A stretch of 64,000 bases of DNA from Yamagishiella unicocca (lineage: Eukaryota > Chlorophyta > Chlorophyceae > Chlamydomonadales > Volvocaceae). Positions 26,670-39,300 of the stretch are shown in pieces. The translations under genes and the position numbers were made by a program. The stretch spans positions 310,001 through 374,000 of the forward strand of contig BDSL01000036.1 in assembly GCA_003116995.1 (NCBI GenBank), written 5' to 3'. The notes beneath the pieces are model-generated. The model searched no databases and had not been told where the DNA came from. It saw nothing but the letters and a program-made list of their open reading frames with translations. Each line of letters begins with the position of its first letter. Positions within the stretch are counted from its first letter, which is position 1.

Positions 26670-27534
26670 CTGCACACATAAATAAAAACGGTGAGGGGAA
26701 AACTGAAAGTGTTGAATAGGATCCGTGTAGAAAGGAAACGAAACATAAGAAGTGAGTTGCGTGCAGAGCAAGGAGAGCTGGACACGGTGCGCCCTCAACA
26801 TGATGGTGGCGGGGTCAAATAGGGTTTCATGGACGGCAACGCATGCTAACTGAATGAAGTTATGGATGCCCAGCCAAGTGCGTGGGGCGGTGCTGCCGGG
26901 CTTTGGGCACAATGCCCGCGGCGTGCTTGCCATCAGCGCCAGCGCATGACCGCACCTCAGCTGCTGCCGCTGCTGGGGCTGCCCGGTCAAGCCCCCTCCT
27001 GTGGACCCGTGCGCTAGGACGTCGAGATGCAGTTTTCCATTGTCTGACGACAGGGCATATGCCCTGGTGCGGGACGATGGGGATGCGGGTCAGGGGGCAG
27101 GGTACCTGCTTTGCCCCGTTTCAAGCCAAACACCTTACACATGCTGCGGTAGGATATCATAGCCCAGCGTTAACGGTCCCCCACTCCCTGTGCCCCTTTC
27201 CAGATTCACTGCTGGTTTAACAGAGGGGAGGGAAAATCGTTGCAAAGTGAAAAGGGCGGGTGACGAAACGACCTTGCGTACCTGGGTACCTGCCCGGGAC
27301 CATCGAGGCCAACGGCAGCCGTGCATCCACGAGCAGCAATTGTCGGGCATGAGCTGCGGCTGGCCTCGTGTAGCGTCCAGTGTATCTCTGGCTTGCTCCC
27401 ATCGTCTGCCAAACAGCGCGAACCTGCACCACAGCAGCACGCATTTCCACCGATGTTGCGTCATTTCAAAAGAAATGTGCACGTCATAAACAATCAAGCT
27501 CGCCGTTTCGTATAATGAGCTATAGGAAAAACTC
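26670..27534. other. Unassigned stretch, probably holding kinase 5' introns
   Basis: A pyrimidine-rich tract ending TGTGCAG on the minus strand marks the acceptor of the first placed kinase exon at 26669, so an intron begins somewhere in this stretch or beyond. Minus-strand frames at 26.8-27.0 and 27.2-27.45 kb are open but could not be joined in the needed phase 2. No plus-strand gene was seen. Confidence 0.4.
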
Positions 27535-27960
27535 TCAGACAGGGCGTTTCTTCCCAACTTTGTCGGACAAGCGTGCACCCTTGCGCTTCTTCGTCAACAG
27601 GTCAGACGCACCTTGCGCCATGGGTGCCAGCGTATCATCTTCTGCTAGGGGAGCGAGGGCTTCCACATTGCTGCTGCTCCTCCTCCTAGCCAGAGAAGGA
27701 GCAGCTTGCAATTCTCGAGGTGGCGCGTCCGTGAGGCAATCAGTTGAAGCTCTGCTGGCTTGCTCGTAATTGCTCGCAAAAATGTCGCTGTTGAGGAAGC
27801 TGCCGTCCGTGGCCTCTTGCGCCCCCGTTGGTTTGGGTGGCCCGGTGGCCGCCGACCCAACGCCGCCATATTCAGAATTATTGCTTGGACCTTGTTTTTC
27901 AACGGACTCATGGGTGTGCACTCTTGTGCAGCCACAGAGCAACCGCAGGAAACGGGTCAT
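27535..27960 (-). CDS. ORF with basic C-terminus, possible 5' exon of the kinase or separate small gene
   Basis: An ATG-initiated frame of 141 codons rich in Ser, Ala, Pro and Gln. It ends KKRKGARLSDKVGKKRPV, which resembles a bipartite nuclear localisation signal. A GT donor within the frame (after APMAQ) would remove the basic tail, and the preceding composition resembles the low-complexity part of the kinase just downstream. That donor is phase 1 while the kinase exon needs phase 2, so a direct join fails. It may be chance or a separate gene. Confidence 0.25.
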   Translation of the reverse strand: MTRFLRLLCGCTRVHTHESVEKQGPSNNSEYGGVGSAATGPPKPTGAQEATDGSFLNSDIFASNYEQASRASTDCLTDAPPRELQAAPSLARRRSSSNVEALAPLAEDDTLAPMAQGASDLLTKKRKGARLSDKVGKKRPV

Positions 27961-29087
27961 ATTGCCACCGTTTGAGCGTTTTAACGCAGGTATCCGGGCG
28001 CCATTATGTCCAGCAAGTTAAGCAATGAAATTACGTCAGGCATTTGACGATTGTAGGAAGGAGCGTTACCCGCCGGCGGTGGCAAAAAAACAACTAGAAG
28101 TGCAAAGGATTACTATGCTGTGACTCCTATACTGGTCCTTCACTATAATGATACTTTACCGCAGGATTCTTAGGCCACGTTGATGCGCCCGTAATTCGGT
28201 AGTTACACATGGAGCTCGTCCTGCCGATGTGGCCCCGAGATGCCGTAGGTTTCCAGTACGCATCCATGGAAGCCTACCGTCTTCATAATTAATATATAAC
28301 TCAAGGTACACCCCCAAGAACGGCAAGCTGTGAACACGCAAGCCCTTAACTTAACACTTGGCGGTTTGCGGGTGACAATAAGGAGTAGTCCGGGACACAG
28401 GATGTGTTGAGATCGCGTCATAAATGCGAACCAAGGTTTTGTCACAGCGCAGCACAAGCGGACACAAAGCTGCTCGTCACGGCATGTGTGCGCGAAGGCT
28501 TTTTTAAGCAATCAGAAGTTTTCGATCATTGTTGTTTATTATACGGTAATACAAGTGGCGACAGATGAAGGGTGCAAACAGCGGGTGCGTCAAGCGCCAT
28601 GAAGCCTCAAGACACGTGATGGGCTCGTGTTTCGCAGGACGAAGCAGAACAATTCCTTTTGGATACGTAATCCATGCGCTTCTGAAACAAACGCGTGGCT
28701 CCTTCGCAAACGTGGCTCCTTCGCAAATTAAAGATTAACTACTGGCTGTGAAACGCACGGCAAGATGCCAGGCGGCCGCACGTGGCATGTACGTTAACCA
28801 TGTGCACCTAGGCTCCTGCCTTCTGGCCTTGACTTGCCCTGTTTGGGGAATGCGTGCAGATATGATCCTGCAATGCATGAGTCCGTGTCGAAAAAAAAGT
28901 CTCTACACTCAGTACGTTGTGCCTAGTACGACGCTGCGCACGCTATTGGTTCATTTTTCTGCTCATCCATGCATCGTTATCCATGCAACAGACCTGACAT
29001 AAAGTCCCTCCCATCGGCAGGATCGAAGTTACAACTTATAGCAGCTCTTGACGTGCTAGAACCTTCTGTGGTATGTTTCTTTGGCAG
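27961..29087. other. Intergenic region between divergent genes
   Basis: It separates the minus-strand kinase region from the plus-strand TMEM33-family gene and should contain the promoter and first exon of the latter. A short direct repeat (CGTGGCTCCTTCGCAAA twice) lies near 28700. No exon could be placed with confidence. Confidence 0.4.
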
Positions 29088-32000
29088 GTTGCCACAAGAC
29101 ATTATTTATAAGCGGTATTAACGAAAAGTACGCTGTGGTGTGGGCAACCTGGTCATTGGGCTCATTCCTGCGTTGGGCCGAAACAGATATGGATGTTTTT
29201 CGGCAGTATGATTTCGAAGCAGATGAGAGGTGGAAGGCATACATGAGGACAGTGGAGCTGCCAGCGGGTGATACCGCAGCAGCCATGCTAAAAGTTAAGG
29301 CGCGTTGGTACAAGCGGACCATAGACCCTGACTTTGACACTGCGGCCGCAGCAGCCGCAGCGGGACCTAAACCATTCCAGGGTGAGCAGATTGCCTCGAG
29401 CATGCCTGTCTGGCTGTCCATCCGCTTCCTACGTGGATGCAACCTGCCCATCCCCGAAACCCTCACGCGCTCCCTCCGGGACCCTCCGTCATGTGCGCAC
29501 GTTGCCATACTATGGAGGAGCGTTGGCCCAAACACCCCCAGCGTCGCCTGTCGTACGATACTAAGGGCCAAAACCCTGGCAACAAAACTAAGTGCGTAAT
29601 TGCACAAGCCATGCCGCTAGCCGGTGCTTCGGCAATCGAAGCAGTCGAGAAACGCTGCGTGCGCTGCGCTCAGCCGCGTAAAAACATCACAAACATCCCG
29701 GCGCACCTTAGACTTGTGCTGTGTGACGCCCTCCTTCACTGGCGTTTTCCTTGCGGCAGGCAACGCTGTGTCGCAGATCGCTGCGTGGAACGTGGCATAA
29801 CCACGGCCGGTTGTTGCACCCGTCTGCCCGAACTGCCTGTAGGCACACCCCCAGCAGCATCCGCAAGCGGCACAGCGGGTAGCAAGAGCGCCGGCAATGC
29901 CGGCGACTACTCCAGTGGGTATGCACGTCCCCAAGCGCCGCCACCCCCGCCGCCCCGATATGGCAACGCCGGGGCTGGGACATACGGAGGCAGCAGCGCA
30001 CAGATGCGCCTTTTCCTCATGCACCTGGGCATGCTGCTGCTCGGCATCTTTGTTGTCGTACCATTCCTTCCGTACAGCCGGAGGTTCTACTTGTTCTTCA
30101 TGCGCCTCACCATTGTCACCTTCGGTTACAAGATCTATTTGCAGCACGGCCTGCCGTCCTTCCGCCCGCTGAGCATGATAATGGTGAGTCGGGCGCTATT
30201 GCTTATTGCAAGTTACTGCGTTTGGGTCCGCCAGGGCGGCTGGATGGGGAATGTGCGATCGGATTCATGGGCCACAGACGATGTGCGGGGAGCAAGGACT
30301 TCGGGCGAAACTGTTGTTCGGCAGGCCCATGTCAGTCGGAAGAATGACGGCCTTGCTGCCCTGCGCTTGAGTACGCGGTGCACTGTCTTGGCCCTCCCCC
30401 ACGCACACAAAAGCATGCACGCGCGACCAGGTGTCCGAAACCTATGCGCCAGCTACAATTTCCACGTCGAGTAATCGGTTCTTTTTCGCAACACACAACC
30501 CCCCCACACACACGCACATCACCACCACTGTCTTTAAATGCCGACCAACGGGCTTCCACTCGACCCCCCATCACTGCTTTCAATCACGCGCGCGCCCTCC
30601 GTCTGCAGCACTCCTGCTAATTCCCGGTGCATAACGAGAATCCCTTTCGGATATACCGCATCAACATACCATGATACCAACCTGCCAGCACATGATATAC
30701 CCACCCTCGACCCGTGCACCAAACCGGACGCGTTCGCGTCGGACGTTTAATGGCCGCCGTTGCAGCCCACCCACCCGCTACCCACCGAACTCACCCACCC
30801 ACCGCTGGCGCCCCCGCCCACTGCTTCCTGGTCCCCCTGCCTGCAGGCCTGGGTGCAAAGGGTGATGCCCACGGCGGACTTCCTGCAGCTCATGATCGCC
30901 TTCAGCTTCTCCGCGCAGCCGCCAATGCTGCTCGTGGCGGTGCCGGCGCTGGTCCTCGCGGCGTACCACGCGGCCGCCTACGCCGCGGCCCACTTCGCCG
31001 GCAACCCGTTGTGGCAGCGTTACGGCAGCCGAGTGCACGCGATCATGCTGCGCCGGCAGGTAGGGCCCGCCGCGGGGTAGTACCCGCCCGGTAGTGCCCG
31101 GTAGCGCCCGCCCCGTAGTGCCCGGTAGCGCCCGCCCGGTAGTGTCCGGTAGCGCCCGCCCGGTAGTGCCCGCCGGGCATCATGGGGCAAGATGTGGGCA
31201 GTGGCGGCAGCACGGGGCGAGTGGGTGCACTATGTGGTTGCATCGTGCCACCTGGGCGAGAGGCCTGGCCTGCAGAAGACCTCCATGGGTTCGCTGCCGG
31301 GCTGAAGGCACTTCGTGGGCGATGGCAACGGGGGTTGAACGCTGCGGTAGTGCCCGGTAGCGCCCGCCCCGTAGTGCCCGGTAGCGCCCGCCCGGTAGTG
31401 TCCGGTAGCGCCCGCCCGGTAGTGCCCGCCGGGCATCATGGGGCAAGATGTGGGCAGTGGCGGCAGCACGGGGCGAGTGGGTGCACTATGTGGTTGCATC
31501 GTGCCACCTGGGCGAGAGGCCTGGCCTGCAGAAGACCTCCATGGGTTCGCTGCCGGGCTGAAGGCACTTCGTGGGCGATGGCAACGGGGGTTGAACGCTG
31601 CAGAAAGCGAAGCCATGGGAGGGAGAGCCGCGCTTGGGCCCGAACAGGCCAGGCCCCCGGGGGCCTTGCTTTGATTGGGCCCGAACAGGCCAGGCCCCCG
31701 GGGGCCTTGCTTTGATTGTGATGCTATGACCGCACCAATGAAAGTCGCTGCGCCGCCGCCAAGGAGGTAGCCTCCCCGCCACTTGCCTAACCAAGCCGTG
31801 TGGCGTCCCCTCCAGCTTCCACCGCGGCTACGGTGCTCGGTCGCCGCGCCTGTCAGCTGACTGAAGCACGCTGCCCTCCCCTGCCCCTCGCAGCAAGACG
31901 CCCTGATGCTCAACGCATTCTGCGAGGTGGCCACCGCCCTGCTGCTGGTGGTGCAGCTCCTAACGCCGGCCCGCAGCCTGCTCACGCTGCTGTTTTACTC

Positions 32001-32443
32001 CCAGATTCTCAAGCTGAAGCTACATGTGCCGGACAGTGCCACGCAGCACCGCCAGGTGCGAGAGGAGCGAGGCGTATCGGGGAACGGAAAGAAAGTACTG
32101 AACACTGGACAAGAAGGGGCCGCTAGGCAAGGACATTGGCACTGACTTCCACAGAATCCTTCAGTCTCGACGTAAGGGCCCTCCCTGGTGCCAGCGCCAG
32201 CTCCCTCCCCCGCGACCATGCGCCTTCCAAGCCACCGCGCTGCTCCTCATCCCGCTGCCCTTGCGCGTTCTGTAACAAACACGGTCGCTAACGATCTTTG
32301 GGGCTGCCCGAAACACACCCGCCGCGCAGGTCTGGAAGAAGATCGACGAGCTGACGCTGCCGTACAGGCTTCGCGTGCCCGTCGTCGAGCAGGTCATCCA
32401 GATGGCCGTCAAATGGTTTGTGAATGTGCCGGCGGCGAGGTAA
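29088..32443 (+). CDS. TMEM33/Pom33-family membrane protein, 5' end incomplete
   Basis: Exons 29088-29381, 29843-30183, 30847-31059, 31894-32055 and 32330-32443 join in matching phases to at least 374 residues with stop TAA. Residues from about 150 on match the TMEM33/Pom33/Tts1 family, which shapes ER tubules and assists nuclear pore assembly: a first span in LGMLLLGIFVVVPFLPYSRR, then YKIYLQHGLPS, a second hydrophobic block LLVAVPALVLAAYHAAAY, a third LNAFCEVATALLLVVQLL, LKLKLHVPDS and a C-terminal amphipathic segment ending VKWFVNVPAAR. Ahead of this lies an exon encoding YAVVWATWSLGSFLRWAE and later KARWYKRTIDPDFD, not known to me from this family. That exon begins after a TTTGGCAG acceptor and lacks an ATG, so a first exon lies upstream. 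The fourth intron position region holds large tandem repeats. Confidence 0.8.
31089..31600 (+). repeat. 256-bp tandem duplication in intron
   Basis: Positions 31089-31344 and 31345-31600 are two essentially identical 256-bp copies inside the TMEM33 intron 31060-31893. Each copy starts with shorter subrepeats of the form GTAGTGCCCGGTAGCGCCCG. The near identity suggests a recent duplication, or an assembly artefact to be excluded. Confidence 0.9.
31634..31715 (+). repeat. 41-bp tandem duplication in intron
   Basis: Two identical 41-bp copies follow the 256-bp duplication in the same intron. Each contains a short GC palindrome (GGCCCCCGGGGGCC-like core). Confidence 0.9.
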
Positions 32444-33359
32444 CGCCCGCCTGCAGGCCCGGTCTGAGTGCCGGGGAGCTGGGGCCGTGGTGGGGCGCCC
32501 TGCGGCCCGCGGGTCGGCGGTGGGGACGGACTGGGCCCGCAGTATCCCAGCTCGGTGGATAACCCCCGGGACATGTTTCCCTCGGGGCGGGATGCGTGGT
32601 AATTTTCTAGTCGTGAGTTGGAGGAACAGTTGCTAGCGGTTTACGGGCTCTTATTCGGATCTGGGTTGGGGTTCTGAGGAGACGGGGGGCGGTGAGGCGC
32701 GGTGACGCAGATTTGGTTGAAGAGTATGTATCGGACGTGAATTTGGATTTGCGCCGCGGTTGCGCGGAGCAGGCCTTTCTTGTGCGACAACGCTGGACGT
32801 TTGAGCGAAAAATGACTGCCCTCGAACACAGCTGTTTGCGCGCTAGCGGAGAAGTTTGGCAATGTGCCAGCGCGTAGAGATGTCTGGGCAAAACTCTTTA
32901 CTGTTAGATCCTCTGAGCAATGCGTCGACGCTGGTTGCACAGCCAGCGTACCGCTATGAGGCGCGCCGTCGAGGCAAGCGGGAACGATAGGGACCTCATG
33001 ACATGCCCACGGTGAAACATCTGCGCTATGCTGCGACCTCGTCCAGTAATGCAGCAGCAAATTAGCCTCGTGTTGAGGCCGCGAAGCATGCTCCCGAAGG
33101 GCTGTTACGCAGAGGTACGATTGAAACGTTCGGTACTGTCCAATGCTCGTGGGCCGGTTGCGACTCAGTGCTGCCTGTAGAGGTAATCATTTCAAAACAG
33201 CGCGCTTTAGGAAACGGGCGATAGTACGGATGGCAGGCGGGCACCGAGCCGATTAACCAGATTGACCCATCAGAGTTTCTTGGTAGCCCGGGCGCCCATT
33301 TTTCACGCGAAGCCCCACACAACCGCGTCTCGCATCACGATCACTGCACGCAAACCCCT
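32444..33359. other. Intergenic region between TMEM33-family and ARID/SAND genes
   Basis: It holds the 3' end of the upstream plus-strand gene and presumably the promoter of the downstream one. No TGTAA polyadenylation signal and no convincing exon were seen. Confidence 0.5.
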
Positions 33360-36300
33360 ATGGAACAAGTGAACGCGGAAGCAGCCACAGGCCTCGCAGG
33401 CGCGTTTGCGCTTCCGAGTCCAGTTCTGTGGCCGCCCCTCCCAGCCGGCAAGCCGCCCTCACCGCCGCCGAATTCTCCACCGCCGCTGCCAGCTTCACCT
33501 CCTCCACCACCGCCTCCGTCTGAGGCACCGTCGCCGCTGCCGCCGCTGCCTCCGGGCAGCCCGAGCGGTTTGGCGGAGGTGCCGACAAACGCGCTGCGTG
33601 AGGGCGTGGCGGCACCAACTGCTGGAGACGCAGCAAAGGAAGGCATGGAGGAGGAGGTGAAGACAGAACTCAATAGCCCAGAGGTGAGAGCCCAGTCGCG
33701 CGCAGGATCAGAGGCGGGGGGATGTCTTGCCGCCCATCCCAAACCTATCACGCGAGCACTTTGCGTTTCAGCTCAGCTACAGGAGGATCCATGACAGCGG
33801 CTTGGTAGCGTCCGTTCGGCCCGCTTGCGGCACGTCCTTTGTTCGCTTACGCGACCCATGGGTCGACCCTGGACTCGCGACGGCGTAGTCGATCGCGCGG
33901 CCCTTTCGGTTACTGTTGTCCGCAACGAGGGCGCATTGTGAACGCGGTCAGCTCCTCTAACTCCTTTTATCCTTTGGTTTCGCCCCAAGAGACGCAGCTG
34001 CGCTTGTTTCATCGCCGATTTCCCTCCGCGCCTATCCCTAATCCGGACCCAAATGCGCAGCAAAACCCGGAAAACACTCTGGTACCCGCTTTCAGCAGCC
34101 TGGCTGTGGGAGGCTCATCCACCGCCCCTCAGCCCGCTGTCGAATCCGCGTCCCCGGCGTCGGTGCGGAAGCGACCCGTGTTTGGGGGGGGGATTGCAGC
34201 CAGGGCGCAAGCGGCTGTTGCCGCCACCGCCACGCCTCTGCACGATGCACCGCCGGCGCTGCAGGCGCAGCAGCAGCGGCAGCAGCAGCAGCAGGAACAT
34301 CCGCAGCGTCCGCAACAGCAGCCCCCTCCACAGCTCCCTCGGGAGCAGTCTCCTGGGGACGCAGGCGGACGGGCTCGCGGCGGCGATGCCGCTGCCGCCG
34401 CCGCCGGCCTTTTTTCCCCCGACCCGCTTCTCAAGTCGCAGCCCGACGCCTCCCCTGGACCGCTGTTGAGACCCGAGCCGATGGGAGATCTGTTGAGGGC
34501 GGGGTTTGCTGGTGCGCTCGGCGACGGCGACGGCGGTCTCGCCGGTGCGCTAAGCAGGGCCAGTTTGGACGACGGGGAGCAGCGCTGGGGCCGGGAGCAG
34601 GAGTGGGAACAGGAGGAGGTGTTCCGTGCCGCGTTGGAGCGCTACTGCGCAGGTGCGTTGGCTGGATCAGGTCGGGGAGGGGTCCGGGCGCAGGGCCGCG
34701 CAGCGTAGCACCTACCACGCGCATTGCACACGCGCGCTTAGCTTGCTTGGGCTTCTTGTCCAGTTTGCCCCAGTTTGTCCCAGTTTGACCCAGATTGACC
34801 CAGATTGACCCAGATTCACCCAGAATGACCCAGATTGACCCAGTTTGACCCAGTTTGACCCAGTTTGACCCAGTTTGGCCCAGTATGATCCACTTTGACG
34901 CATTTGCCGCCATGCTGCGCTTGCATCGGATTTTGGTTGGGTGGCAATGTGGAGCACTTGGACAGCTGATCCGGCGATACGGAAATGATACCTCAAACGG
35001 AAAAGATACTTCCAACGGAAAAGATACTTCCGACGGGGCAGATGCTTGGGGAGGATACGTCGGCGTTCGTTGTTTTGAGGCTTCAAGCCAACTGTGCCCT
35101 ATCACCCTGGGGTACCCCTAACCTGCAGGCCGGGGTATGTCCAACCTGGGAGCCATCGCGTCGTGCGGCGGCGGCGCGACCGTGGACGTATTTCGGCTGT
35201 GGAGCGCGGTTCAGGCTCGGGGGGGCCAGCGGCAGGTGGGGCGGTGGCGGGTTCGGGCGCAGCGGTTGCTTGAGTGGGCCAGTAGTGCAGTGTGGCGATA
35301 GGCAGGTACGGGTAGCCGCGAGGTAATGCTCCGAGCGCAGGACCTAGCACAGGTTCGGGGGCAGGGGGCGAAAAAGAGGCCTCCACACTTCTTCACCCTG
35401 CGCCATGCACCCTACAACAGTACAAATTTTCGCCTGTGCATGCCCTCGGCGGCCGCGCTTCTCAGGTAACGGACCGCGGCGAATGGCCGGCCGTGGCTCG
35501 AGCCGCGCTCACCGCAGCCGCCGCCGCGGCGGCGGACTGGGCAGCGCTGTCGGGGGAGGTGGAACGGGTGTACTGCAGCAGTCCCTTGGCCCAGATGGAG
35601 GCGGTGGGTGTCGTACCGATGGGCGGGGGGGTCCTGCTGCTGGCGGCGGGGGCACGCACCAGGCTGCGCACGCAGCACCACCGGTGCCCGGTACCCATCT
35701 AAGAAACTTCCACTAATCGCTTATGCTTTTTGGACGTAATCGCACCTTACAGGAGACCGCATGATAGCAACTCGCGCCACTTGTGCGGCCCTGGAGATCG
35801 CTACATCGCCATGTGGCAGCCCTCCCCTCCACTTATTTGCACTTGCGTCGAAGCCCCTCTCCTTTATCCGCCGAAACATACCTTAACATGCCAGCATGTC
35901 AACACGTTAACGTGTCATGCCGCACTCATTTCCCGCGCTCTGTCGCTTCGTTCGCATCCATCTTCGTCACCGGTATGCCCCGCCGCAGGATCTGCGCCGG
36001 CTGCCTGCGTCACGCCCGGGCCGTACTCTGGTGGTTTCGGGTAATATGGAAGTCTCCGAAAACGCGGCCGCTGATGGAGCTGAGGCACCACATGGCCCAC
36101 GTGCGCGTTCGGGGCGCGCTATGACCGCCACTGCTGCCGCGACACCGCCTCCCGAGGAGCCACAGTCGATGGAGCAGCTGGGCTGCGCGACAGCGGCGGC
36201 AAACGCCCAATCTGAGCCGGGCGCCGACAGGAAGAGGCAGCAGCAGCAGCAGCAACGGAAGGGTCGGCAGAAGGTCAAGCAGGAGGGGAGTAGCCAGCAA

Positions 36301-39300
36301 GAGGAGGAGCAGCAGGAGACGGAGCAGCAGAAGCAGGGCGCCGAGCAGCCAATTGGCCACGCAGTTGAGTGCAACGGTCACCCGGGCATGTTTTACCCGC
36401 AGCTCTACATCATTGTATGCAGGTGGGCTGGGCAGGGGCAGGGGCAGGCAAGGTTGGGTTCAGTCGGGATCTAGGGCAGTCAAGCGTTTTGCGTTACTGG
36501 CTTGTTGCGCGTGATGTGGGCTGGGTAAGAACATCTTAAGTTCTAGATTCAGGCTCGGGATGGGTGGGTATGTCGGATTCAGGCTCGGGATGGGTGGGTA
36601 TGTCGTGGGTACCGATGTGAGCCGGGAGGAGGGCGATTTCGGTAGTCCGCAGCGTCAGAGAGGAGAGGAAAGCCAAAGGAATCAAGTGGCAATGTGCACT
36701 GGGCGCAAATGGGGGGTTCGAGGAAGACCCGTGGGGGGGGGGTCGTTGAGGAGGACGTCCAGCGTGTACTAATCAGGCAGGACGAGTTGATTCGCGAAAC
36801 GCGCAGTGCGGATGCGTTGAGGATAACCACGATCCACAGCTCGCCAAGCGGTCGAACGGCAGAGATGCAGGGACACCCATGCACGAAAAAAATACCACGC
36901 AGGTGATGGTAGTCTCGCTACGGCGGGCATGGTAGCCAACCTTGGCAAACCGCTGGGTTGTTCGTTGCCTGCGTTTTTGGTCCTTGCCAAAATGGTCTCA
37001 CACCCCAAAGAGGATTTAAACAAGAGTCTGAGGACAAGCTCCATGCTTTCATAGGACAGTTGGTAAGCAGAACGGCCCTCTTGCTCATTGAGCTAAAATG
37101 ATGCCCAGTCCGCCTTCGTAACCTCGATGCGAGCGACCCTGCGCTTGGGGATTAGGAAGCAAGGCGCACATAACACATCTAAGTTAACACCAAAGCAGCA
37201 GGTCAGCGTTGTGTTTCCTAATCTAATGTCTAGGACTTCGATCGTGACACTGGTATGCGTTGCTTCCGAAGGGAGTCGGAGGTCGTATGGTGACTACGCG
37301 TAGGCAGTGCAAGAGCGTGATTTCCTTTGGCGAAGGGCGTTCGGCTATGCCGTAAAGGACGCCAATATGCCGAACGGTATACGCTAGAACTCATTCGGCC
37401 GGCCCATCGCATCGTAATAGCATTCGTCACACTTGTACCGGAGATCTCTTATGCAAACTAACAAGGATCGAGCAAGCTGTGAAAAGCTAGGAATTCACCC
37501 ACGTGTACATGTGTACCTCATTCGAACGTCCCAACCAATCTCGTAATCCACGTCGGTATCATGTTGCAAACCCCTTACCGTAGCAATACGTATGATGCAC
37601 TTGAGAAAGCAATGAACACAATTTTCCCACGTTCCGAGCAAGACACATCAGTGCGCACGACAGCTCGCGCCATGGATTACTCAATTCGTTCGCGATTATG
37701 TAAAGGATTCGAAACTTCGTCATGCATTTGGCGCCGCGAGGCCAAAATGCACACTCTCATATCCTGTAAAATGGACCAGCGGGCCGCGCTCGCAAAAAAA
37801 CGTGTTCGAAAACGCAATGGTCGGCCACTAAAAATGCAGCCCCGACCCACCGGGTCACTATCGCTGTCAGAGCGACCCCTCGAATCCCTTCAGCCCAATC
37901 CGCGCCCTGCCCGCCACCCCCCGAACCCCCCCCCAGCGAGACCTTTTTGCATTCCCCCATTTCCCTATGTACATATATATCGTTTCTGCCCTCCGTTTCC
38001 TATGTCATTTAACCGGGTATTTTCGCTACCTCCCCCCTAATTTTTTATAAAGCGCCCCTCCGGCAACCGCTCGCTGAACGCATTCCTTGAATGACCCCCG
38101 GGGCCCCAAAGTCCAAGGCTATTACCATACGAGCAACAAAGCGCACGCCGCAAGTGCACCAAGTGCTTCCCAGCTCTCCCCCAGGTAGCTTGCCTACCCC
38201 TCCCCTTCAACCATACCTCCCACCGACACTTGCGACCCCTGCCACCTCGTCTCACCCACATACAAACTTGCCTTCTGCCTGCGGCACCCTGCTTCAACCC
38301 CGCCCCGCCCCGCCACGTCATCCTACACCCGTGCCGTACGCAGGTGTGAACGCTGCCTAGACAGCTCGCGTGGCCGCGGCAGCAGCTTCTACCCCTACGA
38401 CTTTGAGCGCCACGCAGGCATGGGTGCCAACAAGAGATGGAAGAGCAGCGTGCGCAAGACTGGCTCCAGGAGCGCTGCCGGGCCGGGAATCATCAGCCTC
38501 GGCAGGTGGGCCGCGCCATCCACTGCACGCGCGCGCTCGTTTGTGTTTTGTCAGATTCCGAGATTAGATTCCGAGATTCCTACGATCCAAAGACCTCATC
38601 CTGAGAGCAGCCGTCACCACCACCACCGCCGCCACCACCATATCACCACCCACGCACCTGCACCTCCACCGCGCTGCAGGTTCATGGAAGTGCGAGGCAT
38701 CCGTGTCGACCAGGCCGCGCTGAACCGCTCCTCCAGCGCTCTGCCGCCGCCACCGCCGCCGCCCTTCGTCCCCGAGTCCGCCGCCGCCGCTACCAGCCAG
38801 ACACCTGCCGCCACTGTCGCCGCCGCAGCCGCCGCAGCCGCCACGGCTTCCGATGGCGGCGAGGGCAGTGCGCGCCGCGCGGCCGCGAAGCCCAGCAGCT
38901 CCAGCGTCAGCGGCGGGGGCCGCTCCAGCGGCGGTGGCGGCGGCGCCGCCGCCGCCGCCGCGCCAAGCTACGCGGCGGGTCGTACACGGGCAGGCTCCCT
39001 AGGCACCGGGGCGCCGCCGCTGCGGCCGTCAGCGGTCAGCGCCGCGCCGCCGCCGTCGGGTACCCGTGCGGGGCTGACGGGCAAGGGACAACAGCAGCAG
39101 ATGCTGCTACATGGGGCTCCGCTAGCGAGCTACAGCCAGCTGGGGCCCCGCCACCGGGCGATCCTCTTCCCGCAGCTGCCGCCCAGCGTCCACCGGGTCG
39201 TGCCGCCGGAGTTGCAGGGTGAGGGGGTGGGTGGGCGGCGCCCAGCGGGGAGCGCGTGGGGCGGGAGCGAGGAGGTCGGTGAGGTGGACGTGGCCGCTCC

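Noticed and set aside
23133..26990. The whole 1,285-codon minus-strand frame as one exon
   Set aside because: Acceptors at 26189 and 26669 and a donor at 26552 fit in phase. The segments between them are Cys-run or AT-rich and intron-like, so only 23285-26189 is kept as coding in that frame.
37561..38040. Open frame in the 1.9-kb intron between SAND exons
   Set aside because: The product is an Arg/Pro-rich stretch without motifs, and the flanking exons join cleanly in phase 2 without it.
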